From DATKZS01 sp035527835 [NCBI: bacterium] (lineage in GTDB: Bacteria > RBG-13-61-14): a stretch of DNA of 13,952 nt. The notes below the pieces were generated by a model. That model worked only from the letters and a program-made list of their open reading frames with translations, was not told the DNA's origin and did no database searches. This document shows positions 6,696 to 13,494 of this stretch, in pieces (position 1 is the first letter of the stretch; every line of letters begins with the position of its first letter). The stretch covers positions 1 through 13,952 of the forward strand of contig DATKZS010000016.1 in the NCBI GenBank assembly GCA_035527835.1. The letters are read 5' to 3'. A program made the position numbers and the translations under genes.

Positions 6696-6741
6696 ACACC
6701 CACAACGGTCTCCGCTTGGCGGCCGCCCCGCTATCCGGTGG
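6696..6741. repeat. Imperfect repeat, copy B (pairs with 85-130)
   Basis: This copy matches 85-130 at 35 of 46 positions without gaps and in the same orientation. It lies 119 bases upstream of the first gene of the recombinase operon and directly beside a 7-bp hairpin. With copy A it brackets the whole accessory block, at a distance of 6,611 bases. The divergence argues against a recent target duplication. Confidence 0.5.
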
Positions 6742-6749
6742 CTGGGAGA

Positions 6750-6779
6750 TATATACCAGCGGAAAGTGAAAAGTGTCGG
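6750..6779 (-). promoter_or_regulatory. Candidate promoter of the recombinase operon
   Basis: On the minus strand CCGACA (6779-6774) and TATATA (6755-6750) are 18 bp apart. The -35 matches the consensus at 4 of 6 positions and the -10 at 5 of 6. It would give a leader of about 165 nt containing repeat copy B. No LexA-type palindrome is present. Confidence 0.3.
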
Positions 6780-6985
6780 AAAAAAGTTGCTCTTGGTGAT
6801 AGAAAACAACCCACCTGTTAAATAAGCAGGCTCGTGAACATGAGAATCTGAGAATCAGGAGAGAAATTTCTGGTGAATTGAAAGCAACCTGTGGGTTTTA
6901 GGGGCGGGAACGGGTCGAGCGGGTTGACATGGAGAACGGAGCAAAAGTGTGAGCGGGCCGCAACCTGTCGGAAAACTTTAGGAAA

Positions 6986-7020
6986 AACGAAAGCCCCAGC
7001 GAGGCGTATCGCCGAGGCTT
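6986..7020 (-). terminator. Second hairpin downstream of tRNA-Asn
   Basis: On the minus strand an outer AAGCC/GGCTT stem encloses an inner GGCG-ATA-CGCC hairpin, followed by TCGTTTTT. The stem is interrupted, so it may be a back-up terminator to the one at 7031-7052. Confidence 0.4.
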
Positions 7021-7030
7021 GGCGTTAAAT

Positions 7031-7052
7031 AAAAAGCCCCTCAAGTTAGGGG
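7031..7052 (-). terminator. Rho-independent terminator of tRNA-Asn
   Basis: On the minus strand CCCCT-AACTTG-AGGGG is followed by CTTTTTATTT. It starts 10 bases after the 3' end of the tRNA. Confidence 0.75.
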
Positions 7053-7061
7053 TAAAAATTC

Positions 7062-7137
7062 TGGCTCCTGGGGAGGGACTCGAACCCCCGGCCAAGTGGT
7101 TAACAGCCACCCGCTCTACCGACTGAGCTACCCAGGA
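7062..7137 (-). tRNA. tRNA-Asn(GUU)
   Basis: This is a 76-nt cloverleaf with acceptor TCCTGGG paired to CCCAGGA, D-arm region GCTCAGTCGGTAGAGC, anticodon loop CTGTTAA giving GUU, and T-arm GGGGGTTCGAGTCCCTC. The discriminator is G and the 3' CCA is encoded in the DNA. It has its own strong promoter upstream and hairpins downstream, so it is probably a single-gene transcript. tRNA-Asn is one of the four tRNAs that receive queuosine at position 34. Confidence 0.97.
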
Positions 7138-7151
7138 TCAGTCGAAAAGAC

Positions 7152-7169
7152 GCCGGCGGAAGCGCCGGC
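7152..7169. other. Perfect hairpin in the tRNA-Asn leader
   Basis: GCCGGCG-GAAG-CGCCGGC is a 7-bp perfect stem with a 4-base loop on the plus strand (loop CTTC on the minus strand). It starts about where the tRNA transcript should begin, ahead of the mature 5' end. On the minus strand GTCTTTTC follows. It may be a structured 5' leader removed by RNase P, or the leftover terminator of the upstream gene. Confidence 0.45.
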
Positions 7170-7177
7170 AAGCATGG

Positions 7178-7206
7178 AATATAACCCAGTCGGGCCTATA
7201 TGTCAA
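7178..7206 (-). promoter_or_regulatory. Promoter of tRNA-Asn
   Basis: On the minus strand consensus TTGACA (7206-7201) and TATATT (7183-7178) are 17 bp apart, placing transcription start about 30 bases before the mature tRNA 5' end. Confidence 0.88.
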
Positions 7207-7320
7207 GGCCGCGCAGCGCTTCCGGCCCTGCCGGGCCGCGCCTCGGGCCGGGCTTCCCGGCCATGCCACGCTGCCGTAGCTCGCCTCCCCCGTCATTAAA
7301 GCGTCACCGGTCCAGCGGCG

Positions 7321-8343
7321 CTACTCCTCCGGCTCGGGCTTGGCCACCGGGTCGCGGGCCTCGCAGGGGACCGTGGTGGCGCACAGCCCGCAGCCGTAGA
7401 TGAAGATGTGGTAGTTGCGGTTTACGTATTTCAGCGAGCGCGCCACGTGCTCATAGCATTTTTCCTTGTCATGCCCGGCCTCGGTAATGGCGCCCACCGG
7501 GCAGCGTTTGGCGCACTTCAGGCAGGCGCCGCGCTGATGGTGGAGGCAGGCGGCGTGGATGTCGGCGGGCCGCTCGCGCACGAGGCCCGGGCGGAGGTTC
7601 GCGACGAAGCTGCCCAGCCGGTGGGCGCAGCCTTTCTCGGTGATCAGGAAGTCGTGCCTGCCGAAGGTCCCGAGCCCGGCGGCGTAGGCCATGTGCCGGT
7701 GCGACCAGGGCGAGGCCCAGCCCACCCGCGGGTAGCGCTTCTTGTTGAACAGCGGGGTCACGTCCGGGGACACGGCGAGGACGCCGCGGCCCATCAGCTC
7801 GGTCACGATCGCGCGCACCATGGTCTGACTGAAAATCTCGCCCAACAGCCGGGTCTGGGCCCAGCGCTCGGAGGGCCACTGGTCCATCCTCGCGTTGTCG
7901 GCCCGGGTGGCGGCGGCGATGGGCATGACGAAGCTGACCACCGCGAGGTCCGCGGCGGACGGCGGCGCGACGCCGTTTTGCCGCGCCTGCCAGGCCATGA
8001 TCTCCTCGGGCGTGTAGTGGTGCGGCCCGATGATTTTTTTGTATTCAGTGAAGATGGGGTCGTCGCCGCGCACGAAGCCGATGATGGGCTCGTCAAAGAT
8101 TTTCTCGCCGGCGAACGGGAACTCGAGGGAGTTGGCGGGGTGATGGGCGATCTTGTCGCGGATGGCCTTTTCGATCCATGGCGCATCGGGCGGACTCTCG
8201 CCGGGCGCGGGCGCATGGTCCCGGTTGAGCCGGGGCTGCGGGGGATAGCCCCTGCCGCGCATCTCGCCGAGCGCGCTCTTGATGCCGCGCCAGTCGGAGA
8301 GCCACGAGAAACGCCGGTGCCTGGTCCTGGTCTTACTGCTCAC
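7321..8343 (-). CDS. QueG-like 4Fe-4S protein (epoxyqueuosine reductase family-like)
   Basis: This protein of about 340 aa is cytoplasmic. The C-terminal third has a ferredoxin-like cysteine set: in the sequence from 8349, C268, C276-x2-C279-x3-C283-Pro (CLKCAKRCP), C298, then C320-x2-C323 and C329. Ahead of this, GLGTFGRHDFLITEKGCAHR and LGSFVANLRP resemble the core of the QueG and reductive-dehalogenase-like family. It lacks a convincing first CxxC of a standard QueG double cluster, so another redox role is possible and I give no gene symbol. The GTG at 8343 has GGAGG 8 nt upstream; the GTG at 8349 is only 2 nt from it. It lies next to tRNA-Asn, a queuosine target, which may be coincidence. 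Confidence 0.85.
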   Translation of the reverse strand: MSSKTRTRHRRFSWLSDWRGIKSALGEMRGRGYPPQPRLNRDHAPAPGESPPDAPWIEKAIRDKIAHHPANSLEFPFAGEKIFDEPIIGFVRGDDPIFTEYKKIIGPHHYTPEEIMAWQARQNGVAPPSAADLAVVSFVMPIAAATRADNARMDQWPSERWAQTRLLGEIFSQTMVRAIVTELMGRGVLAVSPDVTPLFNKKRYPRVGWASPWSHRHMAYAAGLGTFGRHDFLITEKGCAHRLGSFVANLRPGLVRERPADIHAACLHHQRGACLKCAKRCPVGAITEAGHDKEKCYEHVARSLKYVNRNYHIFIYGCGLCATTVPCEARDPVAKPEPEE

Positions 8344-8362
8344 GATCACAGCCTCCCATATA

Positions 8363-8393
8363 ATTCTAGCCGAAAAATGCGCGGGCTGAACAA
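8363..8393 (-). promoter_or_regulatory. Weak candidate promoter of the QueG-like gene
   Basis: On the minus strand TTGTTC (8393-8388) and TAGAAT (8368-8363) are 19 bp apart, 19 bases above the GTG. The spacing is long. An 8-bp inverted repeat, CGCGGCGG / CCGCCGCG (8403-8410 and 8428-8435), lies just upstream. It has no T-run, so I do not call it a terminator for the kinase gene. Confidence 0.3.
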
Positions 8394-8481
8394 ATACCGG
8401 CCCGCGGCGGCCCGAATAGGGCGCAGACCGCCGCGAGGAACAACGGGCAGCCCGTGGGGGGACAACTGATACCAGATGGCA

Positions 8482-10254
8482 TTAAGCTCGCGCCACGATC
8501 AATGACAAGGCAAAACAGGCGCCTTGAGCGGTGTTGCTTTCGAGGCGGAGGTCGCCGCCCATGTTGCGGGCGAGCTTTTGGCTGAGCGAGAGGCCCAGGC
8601 CCACTCCCGGAGCGGAGTTGGCGGCGGCCTGGGCGGACTTGGAGAAGGGCCGGAACAGCCGGCGCGCGTCTTTTCTGGAAATCCCCGGTCCCTGGTCCCG
8701 CACTCTCAGCACCACGAACTTGTCGCCCCTGGCAAGCTCAAGCCGTATGGTCCGGTCCGTTCCCCGGCTTGCGTACTTGCAGGCGTTGTCCACCAGGTTG
8801 AAAAGGATCCTCTCCACCGCCGGGGCATCGGCCCGGACGTTGGCGGTGAGCGCGTCGCGCCCGGCGTCCAGCTCAATGTTCATTCCGGCCTGCCTGGCGC
8901 GGTCCGTGAGCGGGCCCATGACCCTTTCCACCAATTCCTCCACTGATACCACCTGGACCGCCGCCCGGGCATTGCCCTTTTCGAGGCGGGAGTAGGAGAG
9001 CACGTTTTCGACCAGGTGGCCCAGGCGCTCGGATTCCGCGCGGAGCGACTCGATATAGGAATGCCGCTTTTCCTCGTCCGGCACCATTCCCTCGGCCAGC
9101 ATCTCGGTGTACATGCGCAACGTGGTGAGGGGGGTCCGCAGCTCGTGGGTGACGGCCGAGACAAAGGCGGCACGGCGCTCGCTCAATGACACCGCGGCCA
9201 AAAGCAATGCCCCGACCGCGATGGCCGCGATGATCGCGCTTATCCATGCCAATGCGAGCACCAGATTGACCGCCGAGTCTTGACGCACTAAGCCCTGCGG
9301 CAGAGGTCCCGGCTCGAGTTTCACCGGCAGCGCGGCCAGCATGCGGCCAGGGTCGCTGTCGTCCCTGTCTGTTGCCGGCACGAGCTCCGCCCCCGGAAGC
9401 AAGTCCTCGATCTCGGCCAGGAGCCACTTGCTTATCCCGGGCCAGTCCAGCCAGCAGCCCTGGATGGACCGGCCGTTGCCCCGGTCCACCACTCTCGCCA
9501 GGAACAGCTCGCCTTTGATCCACACCGGCCGCATCAGGTTGGTTTCAGGGTCATTCACAAGGCCCGCCAGGTCAGCCTGACCGGCCTCAATCATTTGAGT
9601 ATTGACCACGACGTTTTGCACCGCCCGGTCCTGAAATTCCCGCTCGCTCATGGCGGATTGGGATAATTGGCTCCGGGGAACGTTTTTGCGCGAAGCAATA
9701 AGCGGAGGACTGGACACGGGAATCCGGGCATTCTCCTGGTTAAGGGCTTGCAGAAGCGAGTCCCTGTTGACGATCCGGCCCAACTTGTCGAGCAGGACCG
9801 ATGCCGATTGGTCCCGATGATTGCCGTTGATTGCGACAGGGCCGGATGGGTTGTTTCCAGTGGCCGCCTGCGGGGAACTGAGCTCTCCGCCGGGACCCAA
9901 CTGAAAATGGATCCGGATGTGATCAAAGTCGCGTCCTTTAAGCGGAGAGGGGAAGCGTCTGTCCGCGTCAACCAGCGCGTATGCCTCTTGGGGCAGCGAG
10001 GTCTCGGCCAGGGTATAAAAAGGGTCGTAAGCGTAATAAAGCCGGGCGCTCTCCGCCGCGATAAAGGTCGAGAGCGCTGAGTCCATGCGCCACAAGGCCA
10101 GCCGGATGCTCTCTCCCTGCGCGGCCTCCTGCGCGGCCCGCTCGCGCTCGTTCTCCAGCCGCAGGGCCACGGCGCTCACCAGTCCGATGGCGATGAAGCT
10201 CACGGCCAGGCAGAGTCCGAAGACCGACATGATGATCCACGGCCGCCTGATCAT
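8482..10254 (-). CDS. Membrane sensor histidine kinase
   Basis: This 590-aa kinase has a first membrane helix at about 7-30, a large periplasmic sensing region at about 31-328, and a second helix at about 329-357. The catalytic core follows directly, without an obvious HAMP domain. The H-box is VTHELRTP with phospho-acceptor His370. The N-box is LFNLVDNACKYA, G1 is RDQGPGI (about 519-525) and G2 is GVGLGLSLSQ (about 550-559). The periplasmic part resembles no sensor domain I know. Its ATG overlaps the stop of the response regulator gene (ATGA), so the two are coupled partners. By family knowledge it autophosphorylates and passes phosphate to Asp54 of that regulator. The signal is unknown; the neighbouring secreted VIT/vWA protein suggests envelope sensing. 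Confidence 0.94.
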   Translation of the reverse strand: MIRRPWIIMSVFGLCLAVSFIAIGLVSAVALRLENERERAAQEAAQGESIRLALWRMDSALSTFIAAESARLYYAYDPFYTLAETSLPQEAYALVDADRRFPSPLKGRDFDHIRIHFQLGPGGELSSPQAATGNNPSGPVAINGNHRDQSASVLLDKLGRIVNRDSLLQALNQENARIPVSSPPLIASRKNVPRSQLSQSAMSEREFQDRAVQNVVVNTQMIEAGQADLAGLVNDPETNLMRPVWIKGELFLARVVDRGNGRSIQGCWLDWPGISKWLLAEIEDLLPGAELVPATDRDDSDPGRMLAALPVKLEPGPLPQGLVRQDSAVNLVLALAWISAIIAAIAVGALLLAAVSLSERRAAFVSAVTHELRTPLTTLRMYTEMLAEGMVPDEEKRHSYIESLRAESERLGHLVENVLSYSRLEKGNARAAVQVVSVEELVERVMGPLTDRARQAGMNIELDAGRDALTANVRADAPAVERILFNLVDNACKYASRGTDRTIRLELARGDKFVVLRVRDQGPGISRKDARRLFRPFSKSAQAAANSAPGVGLGLSLSQKLARNMGGDLRLESNTAQGACFALSLIVARA

Positions 10255-10958
10255 GTCTCTTCACCCCTCGCGAACATGTATCCCTTTCCCCGGACGGTCA
10301 GGATTATTTTCGGGCTGGCCAAGTCGTCCCTTAACTTCTCGCGCAGGCGGGCCACGTGCATGTCAATGGTGCGGGTGCCGAGGATGGCCCGCGGGTTCAG
10401 CTTCCAGATCCGCGCCAGGATCTCGTCGCGCGACACCGCGCGGCCGGCGTTCACCGCGAGATAGCGCAAAAGCTCGATCTCGCGCTCGGACAGCTCGCAG
10501 CGGTCGCCGTTATCGAAGCGGACCTCGCACCGCGCGAAGTCGGCCACGCCGTCCGGGATTGCGACCTCGGAAAGATCGAGCGGCCGGCCGGGCGTCCGGC
10601 GCAGCACGGCCTCCACCCGGGCCAGCAGCTCCTTCACGCTGAACGGCTTGACCACGTAGTCATCGGCCCCCAGCCGGAGGCCCCGCACCCGGTCGTTCTC
10701 ATCGCCTCGGGCCGTCAGGATGATGACCGGGAGCGACGGCCGGCCTTTCCGGACCTGCTCCAGGATCTCGAGCCCGTCCCGCCGCGGCAGCACCAGATCA
10801 AGAAGCACCAAGTCGCAGGCGGCGGTGAGCCCGAGCTCGAGCCCGGACTCGCCGTCCCCCGCTTCCATGGTCTCGTAACCCTGGAACTGAAAAGCGTCAA
10901 CAATGCCCCGCCTGATTGCCGCGTCGTCCTCGATCACGAGTATGATATTTTTACTCAT
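10251..10958 (-). CDS. OmpR/PhoB-family response regulator
   Basis: This 235-aa protein has a receiver domain at about 1-120 with acidic residues E10/D11/D12, phospho-acceptor Asp54 in VLLDLVLP, Thr82 and Lys104 (VVKPF). A winged-helix output domain spans about 130-230, including SEREIELLRYLAVNAGR, the recognition region RTIDMHVARLREKLR and the wing VRGKGYMF. Members of the family bind direct repeats of about 11 bp. AGGAGG lies 3 nt before the ATG. The gene overlaps the kinase by 4 bp and sits 169 bp below the VIT/vWA gene in the same direction. An 11-bp-period repeat above the VIT/vWA gene is its likely target (inference). Confidence 0.95.
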   Translation of the reverse strand: MSKNIILVIEDDAAIRRGIVDAFQFQGYETMEAGDGESGLELGLTAACDLVLLDLVLPRRDGLEILEQVRKGRPSLPVIILTARGDENDRVRGLRLGADDYVVKPFSVKELLARVEAVLRRTPGRPLDLSEVAIPDGVADFARCEVRFDNGDRCELSEREIELLRYLAVNAGRAVSRDEILARIWKLNPRAILGTRTIDMHVARLREKLRDDLASPKIILTVRGKGYMFARGEET

Positions 10959-11127
10959 CCGCCTCCTCGAACGTGAAGTTCCTATCCCGGGCCCGGCTCC
11001 TTATAGTTTTTAGCACAGCCTGGCCAAGGCTGTCATCCTTGGAGCTCAGGTCTTGGTTTTCGACCAGTCCGGCAATATATTGCCCGCGCGCCTTTTGCCT
11101 CTCCCGGATGTTAATTTGCGGCTTTTT
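10951..11127 (-). other. 58-codon in-frame extension after the VIT/vWA stop codon
   Basis: The UGA ending the VIT/vWA gene is followed in the same frame by 58 sense codons, ending at a TAA that overlaps the response regulator start by 8 bp. The peptide is hydrophilic, for example QYIAGLVENQDLSSKDDSLG and near the end RNFTFEEADE, and uses codons like its neighbours. The regulator's Shine-Dalgarno lies inside its last codons. There is no early ATG, GTG or TTG; the first candidate starts are ATT (codon 5), CTG (codon 21) and GTG (codon 38). It may be a UGA-readthrough tail, a small ORF with a rare start, or the remnant of an older longer protein. It also contains the 14-bp perfect palindrome GGCAATATATTGCC (11071-11084) and a 7-bp hairpin (11015-11033). 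Confidence 0.4.
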
Positions 11128-13407
11128 TCAGCGGCCGGCCGGGGCCTTGATGAGGACGGGTTGCCCGTCTATCTGCATCAGCACGCTTCCCCGCAGCATG
11201 AACACGCCCTGCCGGTTGTCGCGGGCCAGCCGGTCCATGATCCGCTGGTACTCCGGCGAGCCGAACTCGACGATCTTCACCGGCCTCGCCGCCCTGCCAT
11301 CGCCCACGATCCTGCTGTCCACCCACCGCGTGCCGCTGTTGTAAAAGGCCAGGTCATTTACCTGCTGCACATTGGCCACGGAGACGCGGTTCATGTTCTG
11401 GTCCATGTACGCGTTCCTGGTGTTCATCACCGCCTGGCCGGCCATGAAGCCCACGTTGGCGCTCTGATTTACGGCGCCCATGCCCGACCGCACGTTAATG
11501 GCCCTGGCATTGAAGTTCCGGGTCGCCTGCGCCAGCACCTGGTCATGGTCGGACAGGTCCGTCCCTTCCACGGCCAGGAAAGAGGTGTACTCGGTGAGGA
11601 TCCCGAACTCCTTGGACAGCCTCACCACCTCGTCAACCAGCTCCTTGGTCCCGGGATCGCCGGGCCCGGCGGCGCCCGCCGAATAGTGAACGTCCGCGCC
11701 CGACTGCCTGATCTCATCCACCAGCAGAGCGATCTTGCGGCTGGCCCACAGCCTGGGAACGAACGAGTTCCGGGTGCTCGCGTCGGCCAGGTCAAAACCG
11801 AACTTGAAGCTCCGCTGCCGGCCCAGGTAATTGCCGCTGATCACGAATTGCAGCGGTTCGTCCCCCGTGTACTGGCCGAGCAGCACCAGTTGATCGTCCT
11901 CGTACAGGTCGGGCAGCCGGGCCGGAAGCAGCTCGCGCGCGCGGCCCGGCGCCGTCCTTCCGATCCTGTCCACGACCCGCAGCGTGGGAGAGGCCAGCAC
12001 CGGCCCGGAAAGCCGCTTGAACACTCCGGCCACCTTGGCCTCCACGTCCTCGCCGGGAAGAACGTACGTCGAAGCGGCCCGGCTCTCGGACGCGATCATG
12101 TCCAGGAGCGGAGCGTTAACGTCCACGCCGACCCCGAAGGTGAACACCCGGCGGTGGTGGCCGTTGCCCTCCCGCGCCGCATCCCGGATCGCCTTCTCCG
12201 AGGTCTGGCCGATGGTGGGCAACCCGTCGGTCAGGAAAAGCACGAGGGGAAGCATTCCTTCCCCGGGCGCCGGCCGGAGCGCTTCCAGGAGCACGTCATG
12301 AATGTTGGTGCCGCCCGAGGGCCTTATGCCCCGCAGGTAGGCCCGTGCCTGTCTCACGTTTTCCGCGGTCTTGAGCACCGGACCACGCGAGAACACGTCA
12401 ATCGAGTCGCTGTAAACGATCAGGCGGAAGGCCTCTCCGTCCTTGAGCCCTTCCAGCACCTGGATGGCCGCCTCTTTGGACTGATCGAGCTTCCCGCCCT
12501 TCATGCTGCCCGAGCGGTCCAGGACCAGGGTGACCTCGCGCTTGATGTTCCTTCCCTCGTCGCTGTCCTCGATGCGGGCGGGCACTCCGGCCAGGAGCAG
12601 GAAGTAGCCGCCGCCGACCTTCGGATCAGGGTAAGAGTAAAGGGCGGCGCTCACACCTTCGTTCTCAATGAGGTAGGAAAGCCGGAAGGACCCGGGCTCG
12701 ATGGAAACCCCTGACGCCAGTCTCGCCGAGACGACATACGCGTTCCCGCGCACCCTCTCGATTTCGTGGCTGGGCGAGTACACGGTACTGATCGGCTGCC
12801 TGGACTTGATCTTGACCGAGATTTTCCAGGGCACCTTGTAGTCAACGGACTCGGTGCGCGGCAGCACGTAGTCCACTCGGCTCCCCCGGGCCTTGAGAAG
12901 GTGCTCGTAAGTCAGGCGGACCTTTTGCCGGCCGCCGGCCTCGATCGGGAACACGCTGGTCCGGATCAGGTTATACCCCGCGAACTCCATAAGCGCCGGG
13001 TCCCGGATCTTCCTCACGATCGCCTCATAAGTGAGCTTGGCCTCATCCTTTAAAAGGATCTGGGCCGTGGGCTCGCTGGCCTGCCCCTGGAACGAGAAAC
13101 TCTTGACCACCGCCCCTTCCGGGACCGGCACCAGCAGCTCGGCCTCTTGCCGCGCGCCGGAGCGGTTCTCAAGATCAATGTCCATGGTGGTCGTGGCCGC
13201 CTGCGCCAGGATCACAACCCCGACTTCCACACCGGTGATCCCGATCCCGCCCGCCTGGCGCACCGCGAATACGCGGGACTGGGGCACGATCAGGTTGGGC
13301 GCCCGCGGCGGGCCTGCGTACCGGTTTACTTGGGCCTGGGCCTGTCCCGTGTACAGGAACAGACACATCAACCATACACCCGTCATGCATTGTCTTGTCC
13401 TCATCAT
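11128..13407 (-). CDS. Secreted VIT and von Willebrand factor A domain protein
   Basis: This 759-aa exported protein has a basic start, a hydrophobic core (TGVWLMCLFLYTG) and a likely signal peptidase site after AQA near residue 25. A VIT domain spans about 45-175, including the conserved AQILLKDEAKLTYEAIVRK and the RTSVFPIEAGGRQKVRLTYE stretches. A vWA domain spans about 288-460 with an intact MIDAS metal site: D297-x-S299-x-S301 (DRSGSM), T367 and D394 (LTDG). The tail, about 600-759, is Asn/Gln-rich and then acidic. Such proteins mimic the inter-alpha-trypsin inhibitor heavy-chain layout and are thought to mediate metal-dependent adhesion. There is no LPXTG or C-terminal anchor in the annotated form. 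GGAGG lies 8 nt before the ATG. Confidence 0.95.
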   Translation of the reverse strand: MMRTRQCMTGVWLMCLFLYTGQAQAQVNRYAGPPRAPNLIVPQSRVFAVRQAGGIGITGVEVGVVILAQAATTTMDIDLENRSGARQEAELLVPVPEGAVVKSFSFQGQASEPTAQILLKDEAKLTYEAIVRKIRDPALMEFAGYNLIRTSVFPIEAGGRQKVRLTYEHLLKARGSRVDYVLPRTESVDYKVPWKISVKIKSRQPISTVYSPSHEIERVRGNAYVVSARLASGVSIEPGSFRLSYLIENEGVSAALYSYPDPKVGGGYFLLLAGVPARIEDSDEGRNIKREVTLVLDRSGSMKGGKLDQSKEAAIQVLEGLKDGEAFRLIVYSDSIDVFSRGPVLKTAENVRQARAYLRGIRPSGGTNIHDVLLEALRPAPGEGMLPLVLFLTDGLPTIGQTSEKAIRDAAREGNGHHRRVFTFGVGVDVNAPLLDMIASESRAASTYVLPGEDVEAKVAGVFKRLSGPVLASPTLRVVDRIGRTAPGRARELLPARLPDLYEDDQLVLLGQYTGDEPLQFVISGNYLGRQRSFKFGFDLADASTRNSFVPRLWASRKIALLVDEIRQSGADVHYSAGAAGPGDPGTKELVDEVVRLSKEFGILTEYTSFLAVEGTDLSDHDQVLAQATRNFNARAINVRSGMGAVNQSANVGFMAGQAVMNTRNAYMDQNMNRVSVANVQQVNDLAFYNSGTRWVDSRIVGDGRAARPVKIVEFGSPEYQRIMDRLARDNRQGVFMLRGSVLMQIDGQPVLIKAPAGR

Positions 13408-13448
13408 TTGCCTTGCCTCCTTTGGGTCCGTTTGTTATTACGACCTCA

Positions 13449-13494
13449 AGGATACAGGTACGGATCCGCGGTGGGGTAACAAGTTTGTAACAAG
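13449..13494 (-). promoter_or_regulatory. Promoter region of the VIT/vWA gene with an 11-bp-period direct repeat
   Basis: On the plus strand GTAACAAG occurs twice, at 13476-13483 and 13487-13494, exactly 11 bp apart (GTAACAAGTTTGTAACAAG). A -10-like TATCCT (13454-13449, minus) lies 21 bp downstream of the repeat on the minus strand, with no good -35. This layout fits an activator of the OmpR/PhoB type, which binds such repeats near -35. The regulator encoded at 10251-10958 is the obvious candidate. Confidence 0.6.

Larger units (their letters stand above)
6578..7030. other. Long intergenic region between recombinase operon and tRNA-Asn
   Basis: No gene is supported over roughly 450 bases. 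From the left it holds the operon's ribosome site and a T7 run on the minus strand (6646-6640). A perfect 7-bp-stem hairpin follows, GTCCATC-ATCTC-GATGGAC (6668-6686). Repeat copy B is next (6696-6741), then a candidate promoter (6750-6779), an AT-richer stretch, and the duplicated word GCAACCTGT (6884 and 6960). The hairpin and T-run would lie in the leader of the recombinase mRNA and might act as an attenuator, but the spacing between them is about 21 bases and a terminator is not convincing. Confidence 0.5.

Noticed and set aside
6459-6809. 116-aa minus-strand frame overlapping the 75-aa protein
   Set aside because: It is the other frame of the same stretch, with Arg/Pro/Ser-rich composition; the 75-aa frame has a ribosome site and a helical N-terminus.
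6898-7110. 70-aa minus-strand frame running through tRNA-Asn
   Set aside because: It starts inside the tRNA and crosses two hairpins, so it is incidental.
7062-7137. tRNA-Asn 3' end as the attachment site of the recombinase element
   Set aside because: No second copy of the tRNA 3' end is visible near the left side of the block, and large serine recombinases usually do not use tRNA genes.
7408-8469. 353-aa plus-strand open frame
   Set aside because: It is antisense to the QueG-like gene, with low-complexity Gly/Ala/Val/His-rich content and no motif.
11053-12714. 553-aa plus-strand open frame
   Set aside because: It is antisense to the VIT/vWA gene, which has a signal peptide, ordered domains and a ribosome site; the plus frame is a by-product of GC-rich codon use and has no domain.
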